Source of the DNA: CAZGMJ01 sp964649005
Lineage (GTDB): Bacteria > Planctomycetota > Phycisphaerae > Sedimentisphaerales > Anaerobacaceae
Direction: 5' to 3'
Length of the DNA: 29,753 bases
Assembly (NCBI GenBank): GCA_964649005.1
Contig: CAZYMD010000041.1
Span: 1 to 29,753, forward strand
The translations under genes and the position numbers were made by a program. The notes beneath the pieces are model-generated. The model worked only from the letters and a program-made list of their open reading frames with translations, did no database searches and was not told the DNA's origin. The first letter of the stretch is position 1. Every line of letters begins with the position of its first letter. Positions 23,132-29,753 of this stretch are shown here, one piece after another.

Positions 23132-25765
23132 CTAATTGGCGTCTGTGAGCAGGAACCAGTGCGCGCCGCGCTGGGCGGGCAGCTTAACTATATATCCACC
23201 ATCAAGATACGGCGCTTCGACCGAATCCAGTTTGCTTCCATCTCCCCCGAGCGGCACAAGTTTCAACCCGGCAGGCCCTGCGATGTGCATTATCCCTTTG
23301 ACCGGCTCGGATAATAAAGGCATCCTTCCACCATCTGAAGCAACAACGCGTGCAATGGCCGTGATCAGGACGTTGCGCGAAACGCCTATCGCTTTGCCAT
23401 CAACGCTCGAAACAGCCACCGCAGCCTTGGGCGTTTGAATTTCGAAACTCACACCCTTCAACTCGAACTTCTCGCCGCCAATCCAACCATGAACAGCCTG
23501 AGTCTTGTCAGTGTTAATAACCTGATAGCCCTTTACCCAATTGCGGACAAGCTCGCCTGTATCAGAGCTAACTTCGCTGTGTCCGGCACCGATAAAATCC
23601 CTATTGAGATCAGTGATGACTTTCACGTTCGTATCCACCTTCGACTGCTCGTCCCAATCAAGCTCCTTCGTATCGGTCAAACCTATCGCAACCTTGCTCC
23701 GCTCAACAAGCGTCCGCAAAGCAGCCATATTGCTTGGATGACTGTTCTCCATATAAAGCTTCTGTTTATCCAACATTATGCAGTAACTCTCCTTGCCCTC
23801 CTGCACGTGTCCCTGGCGATAGAGCAGCGCCGCGGCTGGCATCAGTCCAGTCAGTCCCAAATCTGAAAACGAAGACCACGTCCCCTGCCTCGATGGCGTC
23901 CCGAATCCCTGTTGCGAGTAATTGTATATCATCGGAGCATCCCACCCCTGCAGCGCAGAGACGCTCGCTACATATAACAGGGCCGTAAATCTATCCACGC
24001 CGGGCCAGGGGACATTCCACTCCGTAATAGAAACGGGCTTGCCATAAGCCTGACCGCTTGCCATGTATGCAACGTAATTATCCTTGTAGCGAGGATTGAC
24101 GCTCAGCGCCTCAGCCTCGCCATACGAATGCACATCGATAATTCCACTGGCGGCGACCGAAGGCAGCCCAAACAGTGACATCCCGCCCCACATCTGAGTA
24201 GTCGAGACGGGGACTTTCACTCCTATCGCATCAAGCGCATCGAGCATTCTCCTGTTCCACTTATACTCCTGATCCGCTAAGTACATCTTGCTGGGTCCTG
24301 GCACCCACGTTCGAACGGTCAAAGGAAATTCGAAGCCATGCTCCTTGGCGAACTCCTTCGCGCGATCTTCAAAGATTTTGTTGTGATAAGGATTGTTCTT
24401 GTCCGCCAGCATAAGGTTGCCAAAATGGCTCGTTATGTCGTTTTCGTTCGTGATGAGCAATCCCATCACAGCAGGATCGTCTTTGTAGGCAAGATTCGTG
24501 TATTTGTTAACGTGGCCCAGATACTTTTCGTTGAACTGCTTCATCAGCTCTTCAACGCGCCCGTTGAAATAGCAGTACCCCTTGCCCTCAGTCCCCTTAC
24601 CAGACTCGCCACTGCTCATCATCTCGGCAAAGCCTTCCCCGATATCGTCGGCCTCCTTGAACAGTCTTCCCACGTGCAAATCGAGCCACACATAAACACC
24701 CTGCTCGCGCAGGCATTTTATCCAGTAATCCAGCCGATCCATCACCTCTTCATCCAGATGCTGGGAGTCGGCCCTGCTATTGTCTATAACTGTTCTGCCC
24801 ACCCAGCCCATTGAATCGTGATGATGTATTCTCATCAGGTTGTAGCCAAGCTGCGCGATACGTTTTGCCTGGGCCTCGATCTGGTCCTTATCAACGAAAA
24901 TCGCGTAGGCCGCGATGTTCCCTCCCCAAAACTTCGCCTGGTCGCCATTTTCGAAAATTAGCTTCTCGCCCTTTGCCTTAACGAACCCGAACTTACCCGC
25001 GGGCTTGTGATTGAGAAAACTCAAATCCACAGGACTCTTGTCGTGCAGCAATGCCCCTGAATACCAACCCGCCGAATCCTCGGGCCCGTAACGCTCAAAC
25101 AACGTCTTTGCAACCGTCGCCCCCTCGGGCAATGTCACCGTCATGGAGACAGTATCCACCCCGCGCTCGACCTTCTCGCCGATGAACATCGCGCGTATCT
25201 GATCCTTGCTGCCCCGCTCGAAGTATATACTGGCCAGCGGCCTGCTGAACTCGAAGCTGATAGCCTTATCTGGCGCGACCCGCCAGCTCCAGCCCCGATT
25301 GCTCGCCATCAAACGAGGCTCGTCCACGTTATTGCCAAGCGCCGCACAGTCCCGAACCAGCCTGAACTCAAATCCACCGCCCACGATTTCCTCCAGAGCA
25401 TTCGCGGCCCTGATATTCCACTTATAGCGCAACTGATTCGAGCCTACGTATTGCACGACTCCTTCGATATTCAGTCCCAGCTCCGCGACCCTGCCCACGA
25501 AAGTAATTCCACCTTCGCTCGACGCGCCGAGCTTCATTTCCGCCCCCGCCCATTTCCACTGTGGGCCCCAGAAAACGTAATTCGAACGCACGACTGGAAC
25601 GCCATCGCACAGCACTTCGACAGCCGCATCATCTGTCACCCTCACCTGCCATGGAGCCCCACCGGCAAGCGACACAGCCCAGCCAAACACAAAAGCAATA
25701 ACCGCCAAATACACCATGACGTTATTCTTTCGCACTAAACAGTTCTTGAAACCGCCATTTAGCAT
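23132..25765 (-). CDS. Exported clan GH-A-type glycoside hydrolase (cellulase-family-like)
   Basis: 877 residues from ATG 25765. An in-frame ATG at 25840 lies inside malQ; 25765 is preferred because AGGGGA (25771-25776) sits 5 nt upstream and a signal peptide begins soon after ('VMVYLAVIAFVFGWAVSLAG'). Residues about 35-260 are a beta-sandwich-like region. Residues about 270-620 form a predicted TIM barrel starting 'ENGDQAKFWGGNIAAYAIF', with 'LGYNLMRIHHHDSMGW'. The two catalytic glutamates expected for clan GH-A are in 'GLLITNENDIT' (E441, acid/base) and 'PVSITEWNVPWPG' (E582, nucleophile). The rest is probably another accessory domain. It starts 52 nt after malQ and points to extracellular or periplasmic polysaccharide breakdown. 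I cannot assign a GH family number. Confidence 0.85.
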   Translation of the reverse strand: MLNGGFKNCLVRKNNVMVYLAVIAFVFGWAVSLAGGAPWQVRVTDDAAVEVLCDGVPVVRSNYVFWGPQWKWAGAEMKLGASSEGGITFVGRVAELGLNIEGVVQYVGSNQLRYKWNIRAANALEEIVGGGFEFRLVRDCAALGNNVDEPRLMASNRGWSWRVAPDKAISFEFSRPLASIYFERGSKDQIRAMFIGEKVERGVDTVSMTVTLPEGATVAKTLFERYGPEDSAGWYSGALLHDKSPVDLSFLNHKPAGKFGFVKAKGEKLIFENGDQAKFWGGNIAAYAIFVDKDQIEAQAKRIAQLGYNLMRIHHHDSMGWVGRTVIDNSRADSQHLDEEVMDRLDYWIKCLREQGVYVWLDLHVGRLFKEADDIGEGFAEMMSSGESGKGTEGKGYCYFNGRVEELMKQFNEKYLGHVNKYTNLAYKDDPAVMGLLITNENDITSHFGNLMLADKNNPYHNKIFEDRAKEFAKEHGFEFPLTVRTWVPGPSKMYLADQEYKWNRRMLDALDAIGVKVPVSTTQMWGGMSLFGLPSVAASGIIDVHSYGEAEALSVNPRYKDNYVAYMASGQAYGKPVSITEWNVPWPGVDRFTALLYVASVSALQGWDAPMIYNYSQQGFGTPSRQGTWSSFSDLGLTGLMPAAALLYRQGHVQEGKESYCIMLDKQKLYMENSHPSNMAALRTLVERSKVAIGLTDTKELDWDEQSKVDTNVKVITDLNRDFIGAGHSEVSSDTGELVRNWVKGYQVINTDKTQAVHGWIGGEKFELKGVSFEIQTPKAAVAVSSVDGKAIGVSRNVLITAIARVVASDGGRMPLLSEPVKGIMHIAGPAGLKLVPLGGDGSKLDSVEAPYLDGGYIVKLPAQRGAHWFLLTDAN

Positions 25766-25817
25766 CGTTTTCCCCTGTCGAAATATAAAATGAGTCATCA
25801 AAAACAAAAGCCTCCCC

Positions 25818-26955
25818 CTAATCACCTGGCCCTCTGCCATAGGTATCCGTCATTTTAGCCAGCTCTCTAACAACCTCTGCAGTCACCTGACCTGGCTTTA
25901 GCCGCCATCTCCAGTTACCCTCAGTCGTGCCTGGCAGATTCATGCGTGTTCGCTCGCCCAGCCCAAGAATATCCTGCATCGGAATAATGCAAAGACGAGC
26001 AGCCGAACCCATCGCCAGCTTTATCAGCTCTGTATGAATATTGGCCCCAGAGACTCGCCTGCCTAAGTAATCGAAAAGCCTTTGCTTTTGCACCGCCTTG
26101 GCCTCATGTGAGAACCACCCTTTAATTGTGTTGTTATCGTGCGTGCCAGTATACACAACGCAGTTCCGATCAGGATTGAAAGAGTTGTCCAGATCGTCCT
26201 CGTCATCATCCCCAAAAGCAAACTGCACGACCTTCATCCCGGCCAGCCCATACTTACCAACTAACTCGCGAACGTCTTTCGTGATATGACCGAGGTCTTC
26301 TGCGATAATCGACTCGCGATCTATGCGTTTGAAAAGCACGTCAAAAAAACTCTCGCCGGGCCCCTTCGCCCACTTACCGCTCCTGGCCGTCCTGTTACCC
26401 GCACGTACCTGCCAGTAAGCTGCAAACCCCCTGAAATGGTCCAGCCTGACCAAGTCGAACAAGCGCAGGTTGTGCTCGACTCGCTCGACCCACCACGCAT
26501 ATCGGCTCTTCTTGAGAGAAGCCCAATCGTAAACAGGATTGCCCCACAACTGCCCCGTCTTGCTGAAATAATCAGGCGGCACCCCTGCGACAAACCTGGG
26601 CTTCTTCACCCTGTTCAGCTTGAAAACATCCGGATTCCCCCAGACGTCGACGCTCTCGTACGCCACATAAATAGGCAAATCGCCAATGATCCCGATACCG
26701 TGTCTGCCGCAATAGTCCTTCAGCGAAAACCACTGCTCAAAAAACATGTACTGTAGAAACTTCTCCTTCTCTATTGTCTTATCCAATTCACTACGAACAG
26801 CCGCAATGTCCTCCTTCTTGCGATCCCGCAATCCCACAGGCCACTCGCTCCAACTGCTATTGCCAAAACGCTCCTGCAGCGCAACGAAAATCACATAATC
26901 GTCGAGCCATGCCCTGTTCTCGTGACAGAACTCATCGTATCCGCTCCTCCTGGCC
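25818..26955 (-). CDS. malQ: 4-alpha-glucanotransferase MalQ (GH77), 5' end lost in assembly gap
   Basis: About 379 residues of a family of about 500. It transfers alpha-1,4-glucan chains in glycogen or maltodextrin metabolism in the cytoplasm. The catalytic nucleophile Asp is in 'LFDLVRLDHFRGFAAYW', the acid/base Glu in 'SIIAEDLGHITKDVREL', and the stabilising Asp in 'VVYTGTHDNNTIKGW'. 'GIIGDLPIYVAYESVDVW' and 'FVAGVPPDYFSKTGQLWGNP' are also diagnostic. Sequence resumes at about residue 130 of a standard MalQ, so roughly the first 130 codons are missing. The bases right of the gap (27056-27160) do not read as a MalQ N-terminus in any frame. The glycosidase gene follows after 52 nt. Confidence 0.95.
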
Positions 26956-27055
26956 NNNNNNNNNNNNNNNNNNNNNNNNNNNNNNNNNNNNNNNNNNNNN
27001 NNNNNNNNNNNNNNNNNNNNNNNNNNNNNNNNNNNNNNNNNNNNNNNNNNNNNNN
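26956..27055. other. Assembly gap of 100 N
   Basis: Exactly 100 N, a conventional placeholder for unknown length. The missing MalQ N-terminus alone needs about 400 nt, so the true gap is larger than shown. Confidence 0.97.
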
Positions 27056-27160
27056 TATAGTTACCATCCACCTTAAATAGAAAATCCAGACAACCATAGC
27101 ATCCCCCATAGGCACTGTAAAGCCCTATCACGTCAGACTCATTACCCAACCAAAAGGAAT

Positions 27161-27190
27161 GGGCCGGACTCACGCAGTCCGGCCCTTTTT
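27161..27190. terminator. Strong bidirectional rho-independent terminator
   Basis: GGGCCGGACT (27161-27170), loop CACGC, AGTCCGGCCC (27176-27185): a perfect 10-bp GC-rich stem. On the + strand it is followed by TTTTT (27186-27190); on the minus strand by ATTCCTTTT. It lies 32 nt after the PDZ gene stop and ends the sigma/anti-sigma/PDZ unit. The better T tract faces the + direction, which hints at a + strand gene ending in or just right of the gap. Confidence 0.85.
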
Positions 27191-27222
27191 GACACTGATA
27201 GTCTAACTACACTTAACGGATA

Positions 27223-28242
27223 CTATGTTTTCTGGCCTTTATCTGTAACACGCCTTTGAGGAGGAATGATTATGTTCAAGGATCCTGTGGCTTTATCCTG
27301 TGAGCCCTCTGCGCTCGGATTCTTTTGCTTCTCAAGCTGCTCCATACGCTTCTGCATCTCGCGTATCTTTTGTTCGAGCTGCTCGAACCTGTCACTGCCC
27401 GGGCCAAAATTAAACCCAGGCACACTATGTTGCATCATCTTATCATTAGGAATCAGCGTTTCGGGTTTGATCTTGATATTAAAACCGCCGCCCGCCCCTT
27501 GCTTTTTAGCTTTCTCAAGTGCGTCGAGGGCTGACTTGCGATACTCTTGGGGGAGCTTGTCGATATCCTTTACCGCCGTCTTGTACTCGGTCTTATCGAT
27601 CTTGACGATAATAATCGTATCTTCGTCCTGTGGATCTCCCTCGATCGTAATCTCATAGTCCTGCCCGCCTTCGGAATATCGGAAGCCGTAACGCTGCTTG
27701 AAAAGACTCGTGATATCCATATTTCCGGGGCCGTCTCCCTTGGGCCAAATATCCGCAAAGGGCATCTGTATCCAGCCCTGCTGTCCCGGGCCTCTGCGAA
27801 ATATCCTACCAGGCTGCCACTGCTGCACAACATCAGGCTCCGGGTGATACTTCCATTGAGCATCCAATCCGATAGCGTCCAGCTTGAGCTTGACAGGCTT
27901 CCGCTGGCCCAGGTGAATAATCTCCAACGTAGCTTCCTGGCCGATTTCAAGCTTCATTAACTCTTCTATCAACTTCTCGGAACTGTCCGCCTTCTTACCC
28001 TCGAAGCCGACAACGATATCGTCACGATCAATACCCGCTTTGTCCGCCGGGCCGCCAATAACTACGTTAATAATATGCGCCCCCTCGCCCTCCACCAGTC
28101 GAAGATGCTTGACCAGCAGCTCCGGTAGCGGCTGCGGGTCCAGCATAATCCCGATATGCGGCCGATCCATCTCGCCGCCAAACGCCATCCCTGCCCCTAA
28201 CGCTATGCTAACCAGTAAAAATATAACTGCTTTCGTTCTCAT
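27223..28242 (-). CDS. Exported PDZ-domain protein of a sigma/anti-sigma operon
   Basis: 339 residues from ATG 28242, supported by GGGAAAGGG (28250-28258) 7 nt upstream and by a signal peptide starting there ('AVIFLLVSIALGAGMAFG'). An in-frame ATG at 28275 lies upstream of this site. Residues about 28-122 form a PDZ domain ('HIINVVIGGPADKAGIDRDD', 'IVVGFEGKKADSSEKLIEEL') like those of HtrA proteases, but there is no protease domain. The middle part (about 125-250) is unassigned and includes 'YSEGGQDYEITIEGDPQDED'. Near the C-terminus a coiled coil ('RFEQLEQKIREMQKRMEQLE') precedes a basic tail. It begins 36 nt after the anti-sigma-like gene. It may be a periplasmic sensor or adaptor for that pair; this is inference. 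Confidence 0.85.
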   Translation of the reverse strand: MRTKAVIFLLVSIALGAGMAFGGEMDRPHIGIMLDPQPLPELLVKHLRLVEGEGAHIINVVIGGPADKAGIDRDDIVVGFEGKKADSSEKLIEELMKLEIGQEATLEIIHLGQRKPVKLKLDAIGLDAQWKYHPEPDVVQQWQPGRIFRRGPGQQGWIQMPFADIWPKGDGPGNMDITSLFKQRYGFRYSEGGQDYEITIEGDPQDEDTIIIVKIDKTEYKTAVKDIDKLPQEYRKSALDALEKAKKQGAGGGFNIKIKPETLIPNDKMMQHSVPGFNFGPGSDRFEQLEQKIREMQKRMEQLEKQKNPSAEGSQDKATGSLNIIIPPQRRVTDKGQKT

Positions 28243-28278
28243 TACATTACCCTTTCCCATATTCTCGCTGCACATACC

Positions 28279-28854
28279 TCATATACTTCGGCGATAAACA
28301 GCAGGTTTAACAACATTCTCACGATACCCCTCAACAATGTACTCATTACCCGAATCATCGGGAAAACTGTACCACTCCACGTTCCGCGTCACCCCGCGCG
28401 GACGTTCATTCTTAACAGTTTTGACATCAGCAATAGTCGGAGCAGTTTCATTCTTTGAATCATCGACCATATATATAGGCCCTCGCTCAGGCTCTGAAGT
28501 CCCTGATTGACCGGCCGACAAGAACAGATGCACTCCCAGTCCGATCAGAATCCCCGCGGCCAGACCGGTTACAAAACGCACCGTCCCAGGTGACAGAAAA
28601 GCCCTTATAATCCGAGGCCCTCTCCGCTGCCACGCCTTGTCGAAAATCTCCTCGAAGGGCCGCCCACCCGCTGTCACCTCCGTGCTAACGGCCTCCTCGC
28701 ACTGCTGGTGAAGACCCTGCAACTGAACGAAAAGCTCCCTGGCCTGATTATCGGCCTCCAACGCTTCTTCAAGCATTCGATTCTCCTCGGCTGTTATCTG
28801 GCCGTCGAGGTGTTTACCCATCAAAATTTCAAGCATTTCACTGTTCATCTTCAT
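28279..28854 (-). CDS. Single-pass membrane protein, putative anti-sigma factor
   Basis: 191 residues. The N-terminal 80 residues are helical ('LEILMGKHLDGQITAEENRM', 'LFVQLQGLHQQCEEAV'), like the cytoplasmic zf-less anti-sigma/FecR-type N-terminus in planctomycetes. One membrane helix (92-113, 'VRFVTGLAAGILIGLGVHLF') follows, and about 78 residues should lie outside the cytoplasm. Its ATG overlaps the sigma stop (ATGA, 28851-28854), and GGAG just upstream lies within the sigma gene, so the two are translationally coupled. No HxxxCxxC zinc motif is present. Role as sigma antagonist is inferred from order and topology. Confidence 0.82.
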   Translation of the reverse strand: MKMNSEMLEILMGKHLDGQITAEENRMLEEALEADNQARELFVQLQGLHQQCEEAVSTEVTAGGRPFEEIFDKAWQRRGPRIIRAFLSPGTVRFVTGLAAGILIGLGVHLFLSAGQSGTSEPERGPIYMVDDSKNETAPTIADVKTVKNERPRGVTRNVEWYSFPDDSGNEYIVEGYRENVVKPAVYRRSI

Positions 28855-29423
28855 TGCTCCGTAACCGTACTCCGTTCGGTCAATTCTTCATGTATCATCC
28901 GCCGTGCTCTTACCAGTCGTATCTGCACGGTCGTAATCGGTATCTCAAGCACCTCCGCCATATCGCTGTAGCTTATATCTTTGCTGTGCGCCAGCATGAA
29001 CACCTCACGGTATTTGCTGGGTAATCGCCCGGCTGATTCGAGTATTCTCCGGCACTGCTCTGCCTGCTCCATGCCTTCGACGAACTTTCCGGCCCGCTCA
29101 TCACATTGCTGCTCTGCGACTGCCTCGGTAAGCGGTACTGCTCCTTTCTTTCGCCTCCTGCGATACTGCAAAGCTTCCCTGCGTGCCAGAACCGCTAACC
29201 AGGGCCTGAATCGCTCAGGCTCACGTAATGTGTTTATCCGGGCGATCACCCTCAAGCAAACCTCCTGTAAAATATCATCCAGCTCACCCCTCCCGGCTAT
29301 GCTGTACACCAGCGCCTTGAGCCAGCTCCAGTTCCGTTCCAAAAGATCCTGCAACGCTGCTTTGTTGCCCTTTATTGCGCTGCACACCAGCGCCGATTCG
29401 TTTTGTTTGATCTTTGTTTTCAT
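28851..29423 (-). CDS. ECF-type RNA polymerase sigma factor
   Basis: 190 residues. Region 2: 'ALQDLLERNWSWLKALVYSI', 'ELDDILQEVCLRVIARI', 'RFRPWLAVLARREALQYRRR'. Region 4: 'LPSKYREVFMLAHSKDISYS' and 'DMAEVLEIPITTVQIRLVRA'. A basic linker with RRRRKK precedes region 4. It is the first gene of a three-gene unit with the anti-sigma-like and PDZ genes. An inverted repeat overlaps its start codon, and the Shine-Dalgarno match is poor (only GAG), so translation may be controlled. A TATACT-like -10 is at 29455-29460 without a good -35, compatible with a promoter read by another (perhaps its own) sigma factor. Confidence 0.93.
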   Translation of the reverse strand: MKTKIKQNESALVCSAIKGNKAALQDLLERNWSWLKALVYSIAGRGELDDILQEVCLRVIARINTLREPERFRPWLAVLARREALQYRRRRKKGAVPLTEAVAEQQCDERAGKFVEGMEQAEQCRRILESAGRLPSKYREVFMLAHSKDISYSDMAEVLEIPITTVQIRLVRARRMIHEELTERSTVTEQ

Positions 29424-29439
29424 AGTGTCTACTCACTAT
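29422..29439. repeat. Inverted repeat at the sigma gene start codon
   Basis: ATAGTG (29422-29427) and CACTAT (29434-29439) are exact reverse complements with 6 nt between. In mRNA the hairpin would include the first bases of the start codon and the ribosome binding region; as DNA it could be an operator. Confidence 0.4.
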
Positions 29440-29718
29440 ATACAGATGGCCGGCAGTATACCTTCATACATAAAATTCGAACTTTTCCAAAAATTTCCGC
29501 ATATTTTCCGCAAATAATCCGTTTCGATCCCTCCCAGCACCCTAAAAACGCAATATCGCATGCTTAAACACACAAATAGCCATACCCGTAGATAGATAAG
29601 CAGGAGCAAGCGAGATTATCTCAATCTTTGAAGGAATATTGCAACATAAGCGTCCTTTTTATAAAGACATATACGCCGGCAACCACATATAAGAACCTGC
29701 AAAGGAAGGCAACTGAGA
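29440..29718. other. Divergent intergenic region, only weak promoter signals
   Basis: AT-rich. It holds the upstream sequence of the ECF sigma gene (minus) and of the gene starting at 29719 (+). For the latter, TTGCAA (29639-29644), 15-nt spacer and TATAAA (29660-29665) is a possible promoter, with a short spacer. No other gene, repeat or RNA structure was seen. Confidence 0.4.
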
Positions 29719-29753
29719 ATGATTGTGCCATTTTTGCTATTCTGGATTCTCAT
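29719..29753 (+). CDS. Start of a probable exported or membrane protein (cut by window end)
   Basis: ATG 29719 follows AGGAAGG (29703-29709) by 9 nt. The 11 visible codons read 'MIVPFLLFWIL', hydrophobic as in a signal or membrane helix. It is divergent from the sigma operon. The call rests on the ribosome binding site and hydrophobicity only. Confidence 0.4.
   Translation, partial: MIVPFLLFWIL

Noticed and set aside
25765..25840. Longer start of the GH-A glycosidase at 25840
   Set aside because: It would begin inside malQ and place 25 residues, including no signal, before the real signal peptide; AGGGGA supports 25765.

Overview
The window looks like a chromosomal scaffold from a planctomycete, most likely of the Phycisphaerae/Sedimentisphaerales type. 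Supporting signs are a prepilin-like 'LGKAMLIYANDYEDELP' segment, Tat-exported Gfo/Idh/MocA and sulfatase proteins, a beta-propeller/di-haem cytochrome c fusion, two ECF sigma factors each followed by a membrane partner gene, and many lipoproteins. The lineage is inferred from gene content, not measured. The window opens inside mfd, closes a few codons into a new gene, and contains a 100-N assembly gap inside malQ.

Left third, + strand (1-10310): mfd (5' end missing), an unusual membrane-anchored hybrid protein, and an exported propeller protein with a metallopeptidase-like tail. These are followed by an HD-domain hydrolase, a parvulin-type lipoprotein, then acpS, mnmG and a radical SAM gene with short overlaps. 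This is mostly housekeeping (transcription-coupled repair, fatty-acid carrier activation, tRNA modification), with a radical SAM protein of unknown role coupled to mnmG.

Middle (10355-15855): a minus-strand chorismatase/RidA-like gene with a good sigma-70-type promoter. A poorly explained intergenic region of about 580 bases follows. Next come an ECF sigma factor with a two-helix membrane protein and a Tat-exported sulfatase (+), then an AIM24-family gene and a coiled-coil lipoprotein (-).

Right half, all minus strand (16006-29423): a propeller/di-haem cytochrome, an exported M3 oligopeptidase, a 45-residue entericidin-like lipoprotein, a CE15-type esterase lipoprotein, a Tat-exported Gfo/Idh/MocA protein, a large clan GH-A-like glycosidase and malQ (5' end lost in the gap). 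Upstream of a strong two-way terminator is a sigma / anti-sigma-like / PDZ three-gene unit. The esterase, oxidoreductase, glycosidase and sulfatase together suggest breakdown of acidic or sulfated polysaccharide, with two ECF circuits nearby that could respond to envelope or substrate cues.

The least explained items are the prepilin/HTH-like/unknown-domain hybrid at 2097, the propeller with a degenerate peptidase-like domain at 3295, the chorismatase-like protein, the missed entericidin-like gene, and the sigma-antisigma-PDZ unit. I found no convincing CRISPR, transposon, rRNA or tRNA.
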